Shown one piece after another: positions 9,008 through 19,284 of a stretch of DNA of 64,000 bases. Within the stretch, counting starts at the first letter, position 1; every line of letters begins with the position of its first letter. Source of the stretch: Planococcus ruber (GTDB lineage: Bacteria; Bacillota; Bacilli; Bacillales_A; Planococcaceae); assembly GCF_022819085.1 (NCBI RefSeq), contig NZ_JALHAG010000011.1, positions 1 to 64,000 on the forward strand, given 5' to 3'. Both the position numbers and the translations under genes were made by a program. The notes under the pieces were generated by a model. It made no database searches and was not told the origin of the DNA. It was given only the letters and a program-made list of their open reading frames with translations.

Positions 9008-9045
9008 AAAAAAAGCCCGGAGCATAGAAGCTTCGAGCTTTTTTT
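9008..9045 (-). terminator. terminator after mazF
   Basis: An imperfect hairpin flanked by A7 and T7 with GAGC/GCTTC-type arms, just past the mazF stop on the minus strand. It separates mazEF from the rsb operon. Confidence 0.65.
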
Positions 9046-9058
9046 GGAGTATGTATGC

Positions 9059-9409
9059 TTAAAACTTCACAAGACCCACACTGATTTCCAAAGCTTCATC
9101 CACTTTTTCCATCAAGGTTTCATCCAGCTGTGTAATCTTATCTGTCAGCCGCGACTTATCAATCGTGCGCAATTGTTCAAGCAAGATAACAGAGTCACGC
9201 TCAAAGCCATATTTCTTAGCGTTGATTTCAACGTGAGTCGGTAATTTCGCTTTTTGAATCTGTGCCGTAATCGCCGCGATGATGACAGTGGGACTAAAGC
9301 GATTTCCTATATCGTTTTGAATCACTAGCACCGGACGGGTCCCGCCTTGTTCGGACCCGACAACTGGCGATAGTTCTGCAAAAAAAACGTCACCACGTTT
9401 TACAATCAA
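9059..9409 (-). CDS. mazF: MazF/NdoA endoribonuclease toxin
   Basis: A 116-residue PemK/MazF-family mRNA interferase close to B. subtilis EndoA (NdoA), which cuts at UACAU. The N-terminal [29 protein letters not shown] block is diagnostic. It follows the antitoxin gene by four bases and lies just upstream of rsbR, the same arrangement as in B. subtilis and Staphylococcus. Confidence 0.95.
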   Translation of the reverse strand: MIVKRGDVFFAELSPVVGSEQGGTRPVLVIQNDIGNRFSPTVIIAAITAQIQKAKLPTHVEINAKKYGFERDSVILLEQLRTIDKSRLTDKITQLDETLMEKVDEALEISVGLVKF

Positions 9410-9413
9410 ATTG

Positions 9414-9716
9414 TCAACCCCCGCTTACGAGTCGCACGGTCGTGTGCTCCGCTTCGTATTCTGCATGAGAACATTCACAAGCGATTGAAAGATTGATTTG
9501 TGACATCTCCACGTAGCCTTTGATCATTGCTTCCCGAATATGATGTGAATCGTATATGTTCTTGGTTACCCTTTGGGTCGAAACATAAACATAGTCACCG
9601 CGTTCTTGAATTTGTTCATCTGAATGAGCAGTCAATTCTGAGATCATTTGCTTCGGCAGTTTCACAACCACTTCTTTTGTCTTTGACTTCCCGTACACAG
9701 CCGACACCTCCAACAT
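9414..9716 (-). CDS. mazE: MazE/EndoAI antitoxin
   Basis: About 100 residues, a ribbon-helix-helix type antitoxin paired with the MazF toxin. The N-terminal [13 protein letters not shown] segment fits the DNA-binding strand-helix region and the acidic C-terminus fits toxin binding. I place the start at the ATG at 9716; a GTG 21 bases upstream is possible but its GGAGG directly abuts it. Confidence 0.88.
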   Translation of the reverse strand: MLEVSAVYGKSKTKEVVVKLPKQMISELTAHSDEQIQERGDYVYVSTQRVTKNIYDSHHIREAMIKGYVEMSQINLSIACECSHAEYEAEHTTVRLVSGG

Positions 9717-9795
9717 ACCGTTCTCTCTATTTCTCACCCCTCCATCTTAACATCGAACCGCTCTGTTGAAAAGGTGATAAAAGGGCTAACATTAT

Positions 9796-10896
9796 TTAAC
9801 AATAAACCCGAGGCACTCTTTTCGTTAAAATGCATGGGACTTCGTATGGGATCGTATCCAATTTTTCCGCCCATTCTTCCATGCGGATCTGCTCATTCCC
9901 TTGCTTGCCGATCAACGTCACTTTTTCTCCGATAGGGAATTCTTCAGTCAGTTTGACCATGCATTGATCCATGCATATCCGCCCCACGACTGGCATCCGC
10001 ATGCCGCGAACAAGAACTTCCTGCCCTTGCAGCCCGCGCAGCATGCCGTCCGCATAGCCGATCGGCAAGGTAGCGATCCACTCATCTTCTTTGGCACGGT
10101 AGGTCGCACCGTAGCTTAACGCTTCGCCGGCTTTCACTTTTTTTACATGGACGATTTCAGTCTCCAAACTCATCGCGGGCGTTAATCCGATGGCCATCTG
10201 GTTTTCCACATAGGCAGAAGGAGCGATGCCATATAAAGAAATCCCGATGCGGACGCCGTCATAAGCAAGGTCCGGATGCATGATCGCCGCAGCGCTGTTT
10301 GATACATGGATCATCACGGAAGGATCGGATACCGATGCAATCACTGCTCTCATTTCTTTTACTTGCTGTTGAAACAGCTCTCCGCTTTCTTCATCGGCTG
10401 TTGCAAAGTGCGTAAATAAGCCGTCAAATGAGAAGTGGTTTTGGCGGATAAAATTGATGGCCTGTTCTGCATCTTCCGGAAATACGCCGACTCTTCTCAT
10501 GCCGCTGTCGATTTTCAAATGAATTTTCAAAGGCGGGAGTTCGGGATTGGCTGCTTTTGACGCCATATCAAGCCAAGCAAGCGAGATGGCCGCTAGCGTA
10601 ATTTCTTCCTGCTGCGCCACCGGAAAAAAAGCTTCGGGCGTAGCTCCGAGAACAAGCAAACGAGTGTCGATGCCCTGCTGCCGCAGAAACAACGCTTCGT
10701 CCGGCGTAGCCACTGCAAGAAAACGGATGCCTGAAGCAATTGCACGCCGGGAGACTTCTACAACTCCATGGCCATAGGCATCTGCTTTTACTACGGCAAT
10801 AACTTCCGCTTTCCCTGCCTGTTTCTTGAACACTTCGAGATTTTTTTCAATTGCCGCCAAATCGATGATTGCTTTTGTTGGACGGTAGTTTACCAT
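9796..10896 (-). CDS. alr: alanine racemase
   Basis: A 366-residue PLP-dependent alanine racemase that makes D-alanine for peptidoglycan. The PLP lysine lies in VVKADAYGHG near residue 38 and the catalytic tyrosine region is LSYGATYRA near residue 265. Normal family length. It is downstream of acpS and upstream of mazEF, as in B. subtilis, although I see no ydcC-like lipoprotein gene between acpS and alr. Confidence 0.96.
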   Translation of the reverse strand: MVNYRPTKAIIDLAAIEKNLEVFKKQAGKAEVIAVVKADAYGHGVVEVSRRAIASGIRFLAVATPDEALFLRQQGIDTRLLVLGATPEAFFPVAQQEEITLAAISLAWLDMASKAANPELPPLKIHLKIDSGMRRVGVFPEDAEQAINFIRQNHFSFDGLFTHFATADEESGELFQQQVKEMRAVIASVSDPSVMIHVSNSAAAIMHPDLAYDGVRIGISLYGIAPSAYVENQMAIGLTPAMSLETEIVHVKKVKAGEALSYGATYRAKEDEWIATLPIGYADGMLRGLQGQEVLVRGMRMPVVGRICMDQCMVKLTEEFPIGEKVTLIGKQGNEQIRMEEWAEKLDTIPYEVPCILTKRVPRVYC

Positions 10897-10914
10897 TTGT
10901 CATCACCACTTACT

Positions 10915-11265
10915 TTAGGATTGCAAAAGAACTTGTGCTGCTGCATATTCTTTTGTATGGGTTATGGATACAAGCCCGATTTCTTGCTGCTGAAAATAAA
11001 TGCTTGGCTTTCCTTTTTCATCTTTGCGGATTTCAATTTCCTGAAATGAACAGGCGCTGCCGATCCCAGTGCCGTTCGCTTTTGCAAAGGCTTCTTTCGC
11101 AGCAAAACGCCCTGCCAGAAATTCCGTTTTCCGGACTGCCGACAATTGTTCGTATTCGCTCATTTCCCGCTGGGTCAGAATGCGCCGGCGGAATTTGCTT
11201 GACCGTTCATCCAACGTGCGGATGCGGTGAAGCTCCACGATATCCAGGCCGATTCCATTTATCAT
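10915..11265 (-). CDS. acpS: holo-[acyl-carrier-protein] synthase
   Basis: A 116-residue phosphopantetheinyl transferase that activates the acyl carrier protein for fatty acid synthesis. The GIGLDIVELHRI start and the RFAAKEAFAKANGTG motif (metal and CoA binding) are present. A GGAG site precedes the ATG. It is 18 bp from alr. Confidence 0.95.
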   Translation of the reverse strand: MINGIGLDIVELHRIRTLDERSSKFRRRILTQREMSEYEQLSAVRKTEFLAGRFAAKEAFAKANGTGIGSACSFQEIEIRKDEKGKPSIYFQQQEIGLVSITHTKEYAAAQVLLQS

Positions 11266-11331
11266 AGACGTTCTCCTTTCAATAGTAAACCTGAAAAAGG
11301 TATAATGGATTTATGAAATTGAGGTGACCAA

Positions 11332-11940
11332 ATGTTTTTACGTACTGAAAGTTTTTCGCAATACTTGCGTCTTTATCCTGTAGTTTCCACTTTAATTGCC
11401 TTGAATCTCATCGTCCATGTTCTGACTTGGATTCCTGGCATCGGCAATCTTCTCTATTATTATGGAGTAGGTTCCAATCTCCTGATCGAAGCCGGTGAAT
11501 GGTGGCGATTCCTTACGCCGATGTTCTTGCACGGCGGGTTGATGCACCTGCTTTTCAATATGTTCTCGCTCTTCCTATTCGGGCCTGAACTGGAGAGATT
11601 GACTGGAAAAGTCCGGTTTATCACAATTTACTTATCGGCCGGCTTATTTGGCACAGTAGCTACTTATTTCATTCAGCCGTTGGATTATCTCCACGTAGGA
11701 GCAAGCGGTGCCATCTTTGGGATTTTCGGCGCATACGGCGCGCTGCTTTACTACGGCCGGCGCTCATTGCCGCAGCTGAGACAAATTATACTCCCAATTA
11801 TTGTGATCAGCATCATTATGACGTTTTTGACGCCTAACGTGAATGCGACTGCGCATATTGCCGGAATGATCACCGGTTTCATAATCGGCATGAGCTATTT
11901 CCATCCAAAACGGATTGTCAGCTGGAAAACAAAAAAATAA
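11332..11940 (+). CDS. rhomboid family intramembrane serine protease
   Basis: A 202-residue membrane protein with about six hydrophobic segments. The rhomboid dyad is visible: serine 125 in GASGAIFG and histidine 175 in NATAHIAG, plus the conserved N76 in LLFNMFS. It corresponds by position to B. subtilis YdcA. It would cleave transmembrane substrates within the cytoplasmic membrane; its substrate is unknown. Transcribed away from acpS, with an AGGTGA site before the ATG. Confidence 0.92.
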   Translation: MFLRTESFSQYLRLYPVVSTLIALNLIVHVLTWIPGIGNLLYYYGVGSNLLIEAGEWWRFLTPMFLHGGLMHLLFNMFSLFLFGPELERLTGKVRFITIYLSAGLFGTVATYFIQPLDYLHVGASGAIFGIFGAYGALLYYGRRSLPQLRQIILPIIVISIIMTFLTPNVNATAHIAGMITGFIIGMSYFHPKRIVSWKTKK

Positions 11941-11942
11941 GG

Positions 11943-13505
11943 TCAGCCGGATAATTCCGGCTGACTTTTTTCATGTTCTTCGGCCTTTTGGTTGGAAGGT
12001 TCATACCAGGCAAGGATGCGGCTCGCATCTTCCCGTTCCATATGCTCGACGCGGGCTGCAGCTCCGAGCAGCCCTGACATGATCGTCGCCTGAGCGGAAG
12101 CCAAGCCTTTCCGCCGCTGAAAATAACTGCTCGAAATTTCCACTGCTTGGATTCTCTTTTTCATCATGAAGAATGTATGCTTGCTGACACCTCTAAATTC
12201 CATCGTCAATTGCCGCTCCGTCAAGGAATAGCCGGCCGTCCGGTGCTGCCAGACTCCTAGGCCAACGGTTAATGGCACAATGATAAGAGACAGAAGCCCA
12301 TATGGGTAAAAGAAATAGCCCAATGATCCGATCACCGGGAACATCCAAATAAAATCTAGCCGATAGAAGAAATGGACACTTCGCTTTGGAGCTTTGACCA
12401 TTTCCGGCCGCCATTCCATTTCAGGGAACAGCTCATTTAAAATCGGCAGGATCGTTTCTTTTTTAGCTAAAGGAAAAAGCCTTATCTTTTCGTCTTTGTC
12501 CCCTATCGATCCTCCCGCACTTTCTACAGTTACCGTGGCATAACCGAACCATTCCCGCAAAGGGTTCTGGGAAATCTTGATGCCCTGTATCCGTTTAAAC
12601 GGCACGGATACTTTCTTTTTCTCCAATAATCCGCGAGTCAAGTAAATATGGTCATCGTCTGTCTGGATCGTGAATTGATAATTGGCCAAAATGGTCAAAA
12701 TGACCGAAATGGCCCATGCAGCGAGCAGTCCCATAAAAATGGCCAGTGCCACAATCAAATAGCCGAAACGCAGGAAGATCATGACTTCTTCATAAATCGC
12801 ATCATAAGGGATTAACTCTGAGAACTGGGAAAAGAACACAGCTACTGCCGACAAGACCACCCCAATCCCCCCTGAAGTTGTCGCCAAAATCAGCAATTCT
12901 TTCATGGTCATGCGGTAATGTGTGCGGAGCACCTTTTTCTCAGCCACTTCAGGTTCCGGAACTGCCGCTTCGCCCTCAACGTCGCTTTCCGCTATAAGGG
13001 CTTCTCTTCTGTAGAATCCGCGTTTTGCTTCTTCCATCTTTTCTTCGATCCGGTCCGCGTCCTCCCGGGAAATGGCGGTCAATTCCGCTTCCGCTTCCCC
13101 TGTTTTGCCCGATCCCGCAGTCTCAACCTTCACCTTGACAAGCCCAAGAGGACGGTGGAAGATGCCTTCTGTATAATTCAGGCTTTGGATGCGGTCAAAT
13201 GGAATGTATCGTTTTTTCTTGACGAACAAGCCATATTCAATGCGAAGTTCGCCATCTTCAAACCAATAGACGAACCGCCTCCATTTAATGATTCCGCCGA
13301 CCAAAGTAAACACCAGGACTACCCCGCCCACAATCAGTGGGATCAAGCCTTGCCAGCCATTGGAAAACATGCCGCTGATGCCGCCGTCTCTAAATAAATT
13401 CACGCCAAAAATGACGAGAAAAGGAATCAGCAATTCTTTTAAGCTTTTTAAAAAATTGATCAGGGCTGAAATCGGATGCAGTTTATAGTAGGTTTCAGAC
13501 ATCAT
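11943..13505 (-). CDS. PH-domain membrane protein (YdbT-like)
   Basis: About 520 residues with repeated pairs of transmembrane helices followed by bacterial PH (bPH2, YdbS-like) domains; related blocks recur as FDRIQSLNYTEGIF, FKRIQGIKISQNPL and KRIQAVEISSSYFQ. It resembles B. subtilis YdbT, which with YdbS confers resistance to heterologous antimicrobial peptides. The start lies at the end of ydbS, an 11-bp overlap, so the pair is coupled. A longer start is possible but lies deeper in ydbS. Confidence 0.88.
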   Translation of the reverse strand: MMSETYYKLHPISALINFLKSLKELLIPFLVIFGVNLFRDGGISGMFSNGWQGLIPLIVGGVVLVFTLVGGIIKWRRFVYWFEDGELRIEYGLFVKKKRYIPFDRIQSLNYTEGIFHRPLGLVKVKVETAGSGKTGEAEAELTAISREDADRIEEKMEEAKRGFYRREALIAESDVEGEAAVPEPEVAEKKVLRTHYRMTMKELLILATTSGGIGVVLSAVAVFFSQFSELIPYDAIYEEVMIFLRFGYLIVALAIFMGLLAAWAISVILTILANYQFTIQTDDDHIYLTRGLLEKKKVSVPFKRIQGIKISQNPLREWFGYATVTVESAGGSIGDKDEKIRLFPLAKKETILPILNELFPEMEWRPEMVKAPKRSVHFFYRLDFIWMFPVIGSLGYFFYPYGLLSLIIVPLTVGLGVWQHRTAGYSLTERQLTMEFRGVSKHTFFMMKKRIQAVEISSSYFQRRKGLASAQATIMSGLLGAAARVEHMEREDASRILAWYEPSNQKAEEHEKSQPELSG

Positions 13506-13974
13506 CTTCCGCCACCCTTGCAAGCACAGAGATGCGGGCTCTCAAATCATCCGCTTCCTCTGTGATCAAAGCCGGAATGGTATGAGTGGTCGCCGCTGTC
13601 GAAATGGAGATCTCTGCTAGATTATATTTCCGTAAAATCGGTCCTTGTTCCGTATCGACGTGCTGCACACGCACCATCGGAACTAGCGTACGCTTGATGA
13701 TAAAAAGGCCATGCTGCAATTCAATTTCCTGCTCCCGCACTTCGTAGCGCCAGCGCTGCCAACGGATTTTCGGAAACAGATAAATAAAGAGGAAGCCGAA
13801 AAGCACAGGAACCGCTATGTAAATTGCATAAAGCCAAGACGGCCATTCAAAAAAGTATGTAAGCACACCTGCTCCGATCGCAAGCAAAGCAATGACCAAG
13901 GTTTCAATCATTCCGTACAAGCGCCAGACTTTAAGCCCTTTTACAGAAATTTGGTTTTTTGGTTGTGTATCCAT
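13495..13974 (-). CDS. PH-domain membrane protein (YdbS-like)
   Basis: A 159-residue protein with two N-terminal membrane helices (about 25-70) and one bPH2 domain. It is the partner of the following larger PH protein and matches B. subtilis YdbS in size and place. The pair probably forms one membrane complex. Confidence 0.88.
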   Translation of the reverse strand: MDTQPKNQISVKGLKVWRLYGMIETLVIALLAIGAGVLTYFFEWPSWLYAIYIAVPVLFGFLFIYLFPKIRWQRWRYEVREQEIELQHGLFIIKRTLVPMVRVQHVDTEQGPILRKYNLAEISISTAATTHTIPALITEEADDLRARISVLARVAEDDV

Positions 13975-14061
13975 TTGCTTCTCCCCGTTTCTATATAATA
14001 ACTCTTAATACGATTCAAAGCGGTAAATGTTTCATTCTATTGTAGCTTAAAATGAATAAGC

Positions 14062-14107
14062 AAAAAAGGCGGATGCGGCAACAGTTTCCTGTTTCCGAAT
14101 CCGCCTT
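14062..14107 (-). terminator. terminator after cshA
   Basis: A two-part hairpin: outer arms AAGGCGGAT/ATCCGCCTT and an inner arm around AACAG/CTGTT, followed by T's on the minus strand. Confidence 0.85.
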
Positions 14108-14120
14108 CTATTTTAAAATC

Positions 14121-15620
14121 TTAAGATTCGTGGCGACGTGTGCGTCCTGGACGCCCTGAACCGCTTCCGCCTTCACGTCGACGGCCAGCACCTGAAGATG
14201 AACGGCTTGATGATGGACGGCCTGAACCAGATGAACGGTTGCCTTTATAGCCACCGCCGCTGCGTCCGCCTTTGCCTTTGTAGCCGCCGCCTCCACGTGA
14301 TGGCAGTGGACGCTCTTCAGAAATTTGAACTGGAATGTCTTCCGGCTCTTTCGTCATTGTTTTAAGTGCAGCTGCAATCAAATCAACTGCATCGAACTTC
14401 TCAAGCATTTCTGCCGCAAATGTACGGTAGTCGCCCAAGTTGTTTTTCTCAGTCATTTCTTGCAATTGTTCCATCGCCACGCGTTTTTGGCCAAGAACAG
14501 CCTCATCAGCAGTTGGTGGAATCAATGCCTGCATTTTCTTTTTCGTTGTGCGTTCAACGATGCCTAAGTAGCCCATTTCACGCGGAGTTACGAATGTGAC
14601 TGCGACACCTTTTTTGCCTGCACGGCCAGTACGGCCGATACGGTGAACATAGCTTTCAGGGTCTTGTGGAATATCGAAGTTGTATACGTGTGATACGCCT
14701 GAGATATCAAGTCCGCGAGCAGCTACGTCAGTTGCTACAAGGATATCGATTTTGTTTGATTTGAATTGCTTCAAAACAGACATGCGTTTTGCTTGGCTAA
14801 GGTCGCCGTGAATTCCTTCAGCTACATAGCCGCGGATGTTCAACGCTTTCGCCAATTCATCAACCCGGCGTTTTGTGCGTCCGAAGATGATGGCAAGTTC
14901 CGGCTGGTGAACGTTCAAAAGACGTGAAAGGATGTCGAATTTCTCGCGCTCTACCGATTTAACGAAGAACTGCTCAATGTTCTCAACAGTCATTTCTTTT
15001 GATTTGATTTTAACGATTTCCGGTGTCTTCATGAATTTTTCTGCAATGCGGCGGATCGGATCCGGCATTGTTGCAGAGAACAACAAGGTTTGGCGTTCTT
15101 CAGGAACACTTGCCATGATTGTTTGGATGTCTTCAATGAAGCCCATGTTCAACATTTCGTCCGCTTCGTCAAGGACCAATGTGTTTACATTATCCAATTT
15201 AAGCGTACGGCGGTTGATGTGGTCCAGTAAGCGCCCTGGTGTACCGACGATGATTTGTGGGCGGTTCTTAAGTGCACGGATTTGGCGGCCGATTTCTTGG
15301 CCTCCGTAAACTGAAAGAATGCGCACATGTTTATCTTGGCCCAGTCTGTATAGCTCTTCTGAAACCTGTATTGCTAATTCGCGAGTTGGCGCAATTACTA
15401 ACCCTTGGACATTGCCGTCTTTAGTGTCGATTTTTTCGATCAACGGAATACCGAATGCAGTTGTTTTACCAGTACCTGTTTGCGCTTGGCCGATAATGTC
15501 CTTGCCTTCCATACCCAGACGGATCGTGCCTTCTTGGATTGGTGTTGCTTCTTCAAACCCCATACGTTTTACGGATTTTAAAGATGTTTCGCTAATATTT
15601 AACTCTGAAAATTTTACCAA
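14121..15620 (-). CDS. cshA: DEAD-box RNA helicase CshA
   Basis: A 499-residue DEAD-box helicase. The Q motif, AQTGTGKT (motif I), [13 protein letters not shown] (motif II), SATMP (III) and [13 protein letters not shown] (VI) are all clear. The C-terminal tail (about 430-499) is Gly/Arg/Ser-rich, as in CshA, and would bind RNA. CshA unwinds RNA in ribosome assembly and mRNA decay, with a role in the cold. The start is TTG with AAGGAG about 11 bases upstream. It keeps the B. subtilis order between murF and ydbS. Confidence 0.95.
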   Translation of the reverse strand: MVKFSELNISETSLKSVKRMGFEEATPIQEGTIRLGMEGKDIIGQAQTGTGKTTAFGIPLIEKIDTKDGNVQGLVIAPTRELAIQVSEELYRLGQDKHVRILSVYGGQEIGRQIRALKNRPQIIVGTPGRLLDHINRRTLKLDNVNTLVLDEADEMLNMGFIEDIQTIMASVPEERQTLLFSATMPDPIRRIAEKFMKTPEIVKIKSKEMTVENIEQFFVKSVEREKFDILSRLLNVHQPELAIIFGRTKRRVDELAKALNIRGYVAEGIHGDLSQAKRMSVLKQFKSNKIDILVATDVAARGLDISGVSHVYNFDIPQDPESYVHRIGRTGRAGKKGVAVTFVTPREMGYLGIVERTTKKKMQALIPPTADEAVLGQKRVAMEQLQEMTEKNNLGDYRTFAAEMLEKFDAVDLIAAALKTMTKEPEDIPVQISEERPLPSRGGGGYKGKGGRSGGGYKGNRSSGSGRPSSSRSSSGAGRRREGGSGSGRPGRTRRHES

Positions 15621-15841
15621 ATTTTTTCAATCTCCTTTTGTCTTCATCTTATTTACAAATGGTGTACATTTTAGATGAAATCGTGACAAAGTCGAGCCTT
15701 TATGAGGAAGTTTCACGTCGAAAATCATACTCTGTAGTTTTAAGTCAGAGGGGATGTGTGAACAGAAAAAGCTCGGGCGTTGCCGAGCGGTCTGTCGGCG
15801 GGTTTTTTCATGCCCTGTAAGTAGAACAAACCGTTTTGCTC
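15621..15841. other. intergenic region upstream of cshA
   Basis: About 220 bp between the cshA start and the esterase terminators. It should contain the cshA promoter and a long 5' leader, which is common for cold-inducible helicase genes. A second hairpin (GCTCGG/CCGAGC, 15771-15788) with T's on the minus strand is seen. No ORF is supported. Confidence 0.5.
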
Positions 15842-15868
15842 AAAAAAATACTCTTCACAGGGAAGAGT
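15842..15868 (-). terminator. terminator after the esterase gene
   Basis: ACTCTTC...GAAGAGT stem followed by seven T's on the minus strand. A second stem, GCTCGG/CCGAGC at 15771-15788 with T5, may be a backup. Confidence 0.75.
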
Positions 15869-15954
15869 GTCTCAAAAATGTATCCATTGCTTTCAATAGA
15901 ATAGCACGATTTACTCTTCCTTGCAATCAATACGCAAAGGTTCCAATAATCAGT

Positions 15955-16650
15955 TTACTCTTCTTGTTTCATGAAAAACAGCACTTCACTAAACCAGTCT
16001 TCGCAATCATCGCTGTAGCAGATCAAATGCTTACCGGAATCAGAGTGGATGATGCGTTTATCAAGAGAGCCGATATTTTCGTAAATAAAGTCTGCAGCAG
16101 AAGCCGGAACAATGCCATCTTTTTTGCCTTGGACAATGCACACCGGAATTTTGATCGTTTTATAATAAGGTTCAACCATTTTAACCACCCGCAGAAATTC
16201 AACAGCGGAACTGACAGGGGTATGCGTCAATTTATACTCATAGAGATGGAACAGCGGATTTTGTGCGAGACGCCCATTGATGGCATCGGCTGCCGCTTCT
16301 TTGACTTCTTTCAGCATTTGGGCGGCGCTAATGTATTTGGCAGCGGCGCTCAATAAAACAAGGCGCTCCACTTTGTAGCGCAGCGATAAATACATGGCAA
16401 TCAAGCCGCCCATTGAAAAACCGACAATGATGACGCGGTCGACTTTTTTCTTCAACTTCCGCATCGCGAGCTCCGCTTCCATCATCCAGTGCTCCGCTGT
16501 CATCTTCTTCAAGTTGAGTTTTTCGCCATGCCCCGGCAATGTCGGCACTTCCACTGTCCAGTCTGTATGCTTTTTTATATAATCGGCAAAGGGCTGCACT
16601 TCAAAAGGGCCGCCTGTAAAGCCGTGGATGCACAATACGCCTGTCTTCAA
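15955..16650 (-). CDS. alpha/beta-hydrolase, carboxylesterase (Est30-like)
   Basis: A 231-residue serine hydrolase of the carboxylesterase/monoacylglycerol lipase group. The nucleophile elbow is GFSMGG near residue 98; the acid is in GKKDGIVP and the histidine in SGKHLI. The oxyanion loop HGFTGGP is near the N-terminus. No signal peptide, so it acts in the cytoplasm on an unknown ester. The start is TTG with a GGGGAG site. It has terminators on both sides. Confidence 0.88.
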   Translation of the reverse strand: MKTGVLCIHGFTGGPFEVQPFADYIKKHTDWTVEVPTLPGHGEKLNLKKMTAEHWMMEAELAMRKLKKKVDRVIIVGFSMGGLIAMYLSLRYKVERLVLLSAAAKYISAAQMLKEVKEAAADAINGRLAQNPLFHLYEYKLTHTPVSSAVEFLRVVKMVEPYYKTIKIPVCIVQGKKDGIVPASAADFIYENIGSLDKRIIHSDSGKHLICYSDDCEDWFSEVLFFMKQEE

Positions 16651-16681
16651 AACTGCTCCCCGCTTTCATTTCAAGATAAAC

Positions 16682-16727
16682 AGAAACTCTGCTGGGCGAG
16701 AAAAGCTCCCTGCCCAGCAGAGTTTCT
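16682..16727 (-). terminator. terminator after murF
   Basis: A perfect 16-bp stem (AGAAACTCTGCTGGGC and its complement) touching the murF stop codon; the T tract on the minus strand is weak. Confidence 0.8.
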
Positions 16728-18085
16728 TATTGCCCGGTAAAAGGCTCGATAATATGTTCCAAGGCCATGCCGCGTGATCCTTTGACCAAGATGATGGAAT
16801 CCGGCGTGATTTTTTCTTTAAGCAGTGAAACGATAGGTGCGTAATCGTCTTCGCTCCATAAAAGCTCCCCTTTAAACGAAGGGGCCATTTTATCATAGAG
16901 CCATTTCATACGCGGTCCGTATAAGCAAACTCCGGCAATATCTTCCGTAATATTTTTTGCTAAGGCTTCGTGGTAAGCTTGTTCATTTTCTCCAAGCTCC
17001 AGCATGTCGCCGAGGACCACCCATTTATCGTCTTTCATCGTCGTTTCGCGGATGAAATTCAAAGCGGCATTCATCGATGACGGTGCGGCGTTGTAAGCAT
17101 CGTTGATAAACGTAGCGCCTTGTTCCGTTTTGATGATCTGCATGCGCATGTCTGTGAGCGCTGCATCTTTGAGGGATTTGCGGATGTCTTCTTCTGAGAG
17201 ACCAGCTTCGAGTGCTACCAGGATCGCAGACAACGTATTCTTCACTTGATGCTCGCCCAGTACCGGAATGGTGAAAGCCGCATCAATAATTCCGCTGACC
17301 AGGAAACTGCTGCCGTTCTCAGTCGCTTTGATATCCGTTACAGTCAATTCGTTATTGTCGTCAAACCCGAAAGACACGGCCTGCGGAAAGTTTTCCACGA
17401 ACGGAAGCAATAACGGTTCATCGCCATCATAGAAAAGCTTGCCGTGGCTTTCAAGTCCGGCTGTAATTTCAAATTTCGCCTGCGCAATGCCTTCTCTTGA
17501 TCCGAGATCCTGCATATGCGCTTCGCCAATATTGGTGATGATGGCATAATCCGGGCGTGCAAGTTCCGATAAGAACTCAATCTGCCCAAATCCGCTCATG
17601 CCCATTTCCAGGACAGCGAACTTTGTATCTTCATCCAACGACAGAATCGTCAGCGGCAAACCGATTTCATTGTTGTAATTGCCTTGGGTTTTTTGGACTT
17701 TGAAATACGGTTTCAAGACACTCGCCACTAAATCTTTTGTTGACGTTTTCCCGTTTGAGCCGGTGATGCCGATAACAGTGACCGATAGTTCATCGCGGTA
17801 AGCTCTGGCCATTTCCTGCAAGGCAGCTTCACAGTCATCTACCATCAATAGCGGAAGGTTTTCAGGCGGGTTGGGTTCATCGCGCTGCCATAAGGCCGCA
17901 GCGGCTCCCGCTTCAAATGCCTGTTCTACATATTTATGTCCGTTGACGTTTTCGCCGCGGAATGGGATGAATAGATCACCCGGCTTCAGCGTTCTTGTAT
18001 TGATCGAGGCACCTGTCACCTCGATGCCTTTAAAACTCGTCTTCGTCCCAAGCCATTTCGCAATTTGTTCAATCTTTTTTTTCAT
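16727..18085 (-). CDS. murF: UDP-MurNAc-tripeptide:D-Ala-D-Ala ligase
   Basis: A 452-residue Mur ligase that adds D-Ala-D-Ala to the peptidoglycan precursor. The ATP loop GITGSNGKTSTKDL is near residue 108, and the NDAYNAAPSSM block and the C-terminal domain are intact. It follows ddl, which makes its substrate, by 13 bp, so the two form an operon. Confidence 0.96.
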   Translation of the reverse strand: MKKKIEQIAKWLGTKTSFKGIEVTGASINTRTLKPGDLFIPFRGENVNGHKYVEQAFEAGAAAALWQRDEPNPPENLPLLMVDDCEAALQEMARAYRDELSVTVIGITGSNGKTSTKDLVASVLKPYFKVQKTQGNYNNEIGLPLTILSLDEDTKFAVLEMGMSGFGQIEFLSELARPDYAIITNIGEAHMQDLGSREGIAQAKFEITAGLESHGKLFYDGDEPLLLPFVENFPQAVSFGFDDNNELTVTDIKATENGSSFLVSGIIDAAFTIPVLGEHQVKNTLSAILVALEAGLSEEDIRKSLKDAALTDMRMQIIKTEQGATFINDAYNAAPSSMNAALNFIRETTMKDDKWVVLGDMLELGENEQAYHEALAKNITEDIAGVCLYGPRMKWLYDKMAPSFKGELLWSEDDYAPIVSLLKEKITPDSIILVKGSRGMALEHIIEPFTGQ

Positions 18086-18098
18086 TCGGCTTCTCCAC

Positions 18099-19169
18099 TC
18101 AATCTATTTTAACTTGTAGTAATTGCTTTTCCTCATGGCGTTTGACCGCAAGTTCGATCAGGCGTTCAATCAGCTCCGGATAAGGCAATCCTGTATTTTC
18201 CCACAAAAGCGGGAACATGCTGTAAGGCGTAAATCCTGGCATCGTGTTGACTTCATTGATCAATAGGTCATTTTCAGCAGTAACAAAGAAATCCGCACGG
18301 ACAAGCCCGGAACAATCCAGAATTTTGAAAGCTTTCTTAGCAGCAATCACCAATTCTTCGTACACTTCCGCGTCCAGTTCCGCCGGGATGATCATTGCCG
18401 TATTGCCGTCTTTGTACTTCGCCTGGTAATCATAGAACGCTTTCAGCGGCTTGATTTCTCCGGCAACCGAACATTCAGGCACATCGTTTCCGAGAACGCC
18501 GATTTCGATTTCTCTTGCCACAACGCCTTGCTCCACGACGATTTTGCGGTCGAACTTCAAGGCCTCTTCAACAGCCGCCATCAATTCCTCCGTGTTCTCT
18601 GCCCGGCTGATGCCGACGCTGGATCCGAGATTCGCCGGTTTTACAAATACCGGCCATTGCAATTCGCTCTCGACTTTGTTTACCCAATAATTCGAATCAG
18701 CTGCCCAATCTCTGCGAATAAAATAAACATAAGGCGTTTGTTTCAAGCCAGCAATTTCAAATAATTGCTTCATGACTACTTTATCCATACCCGCTGATGA
18801 AGCAAGTACTCCATTCCCCACATACGGCAGATTCAAAACTTCCAGCAGCCCTTGTACCGTACCGTCTTCGCCGTTTGGCCCGTGAAGAAGCGGGATAATA
18901 ACTTCCAGACTTTCTTCTTGTTCACTTGGCAGAAACCCGGAAATGTCATTTGGAGAAGAAGTCTCTTCACTCAATTGAAGCTGTTCAATGCTTTGGACAG
19001 GCCTTTCAAGCATCGCGCCTTTTTTCCATTCGCCTTCATGTGTAATGTAAATTGGGAAAACTTCGTATTTCTCGAAGTTCAATGCTTGGGTAACGGCTTG
19101 TGCAGTGGATAGCGAGACTTCGTGTTCCGCTGACTTGCCTCCATATAATAAACCGATTCGTTTTTTCAT
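18099..19169 (-). CDS. ddl: D-alanine:D-alanine ligase
   Basis: A 356-residue ATP-grasp ligase. [14 protein letters not shown] at the N-terminus, [16 protein letters not shown], and the [10 protein letters not shown] metal-binding block identify it. It makes the dipeptide used by MurF downstream. A GCGGAGG site precedes the ATG. Confidence 0.96.
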   Translation of the reverse strand: MKKRIGLLYGGKSAEHEVSLSTAQAVTQALNFEKYEVFPIYITHEGEWKKGAMLERPVQSIEQLQLSEETSSPNDISGFLPSEQEESLEVIIPLLHGPNGEDGTVQGLLEVLNLPYVGNGVLASSAGMDKVVMKQLFEIAGLKQTPYVYFIRRDWAADSNYWVNKVESELQWPVFVKPANLGSSVGISRAENTEELMAAVEEALKFDRKIVVEQGVVAREIEIGVLGNDVPECSVAGEIKPLKAFYDYQAKYKDGNTAMIIPAELDAEVYEELVIAAKKAFKILDCSGLVRADFFVTAENDLLINEVNTMPGFTPYSMFPLLWENTGLPYPELIERLIELAVKRHEEKQLLQVKID

Positions 19170-19284
19170 TCTGAAAAACCTCCGCTAGTATGTAAGCCTG
19201 AAATTTTGGCTTGTGCATTTGTTAAATTCTTTTTGCATAATGACTAGTTTATCACGAACAACGGAAGACGAAAATTTTTTTCTG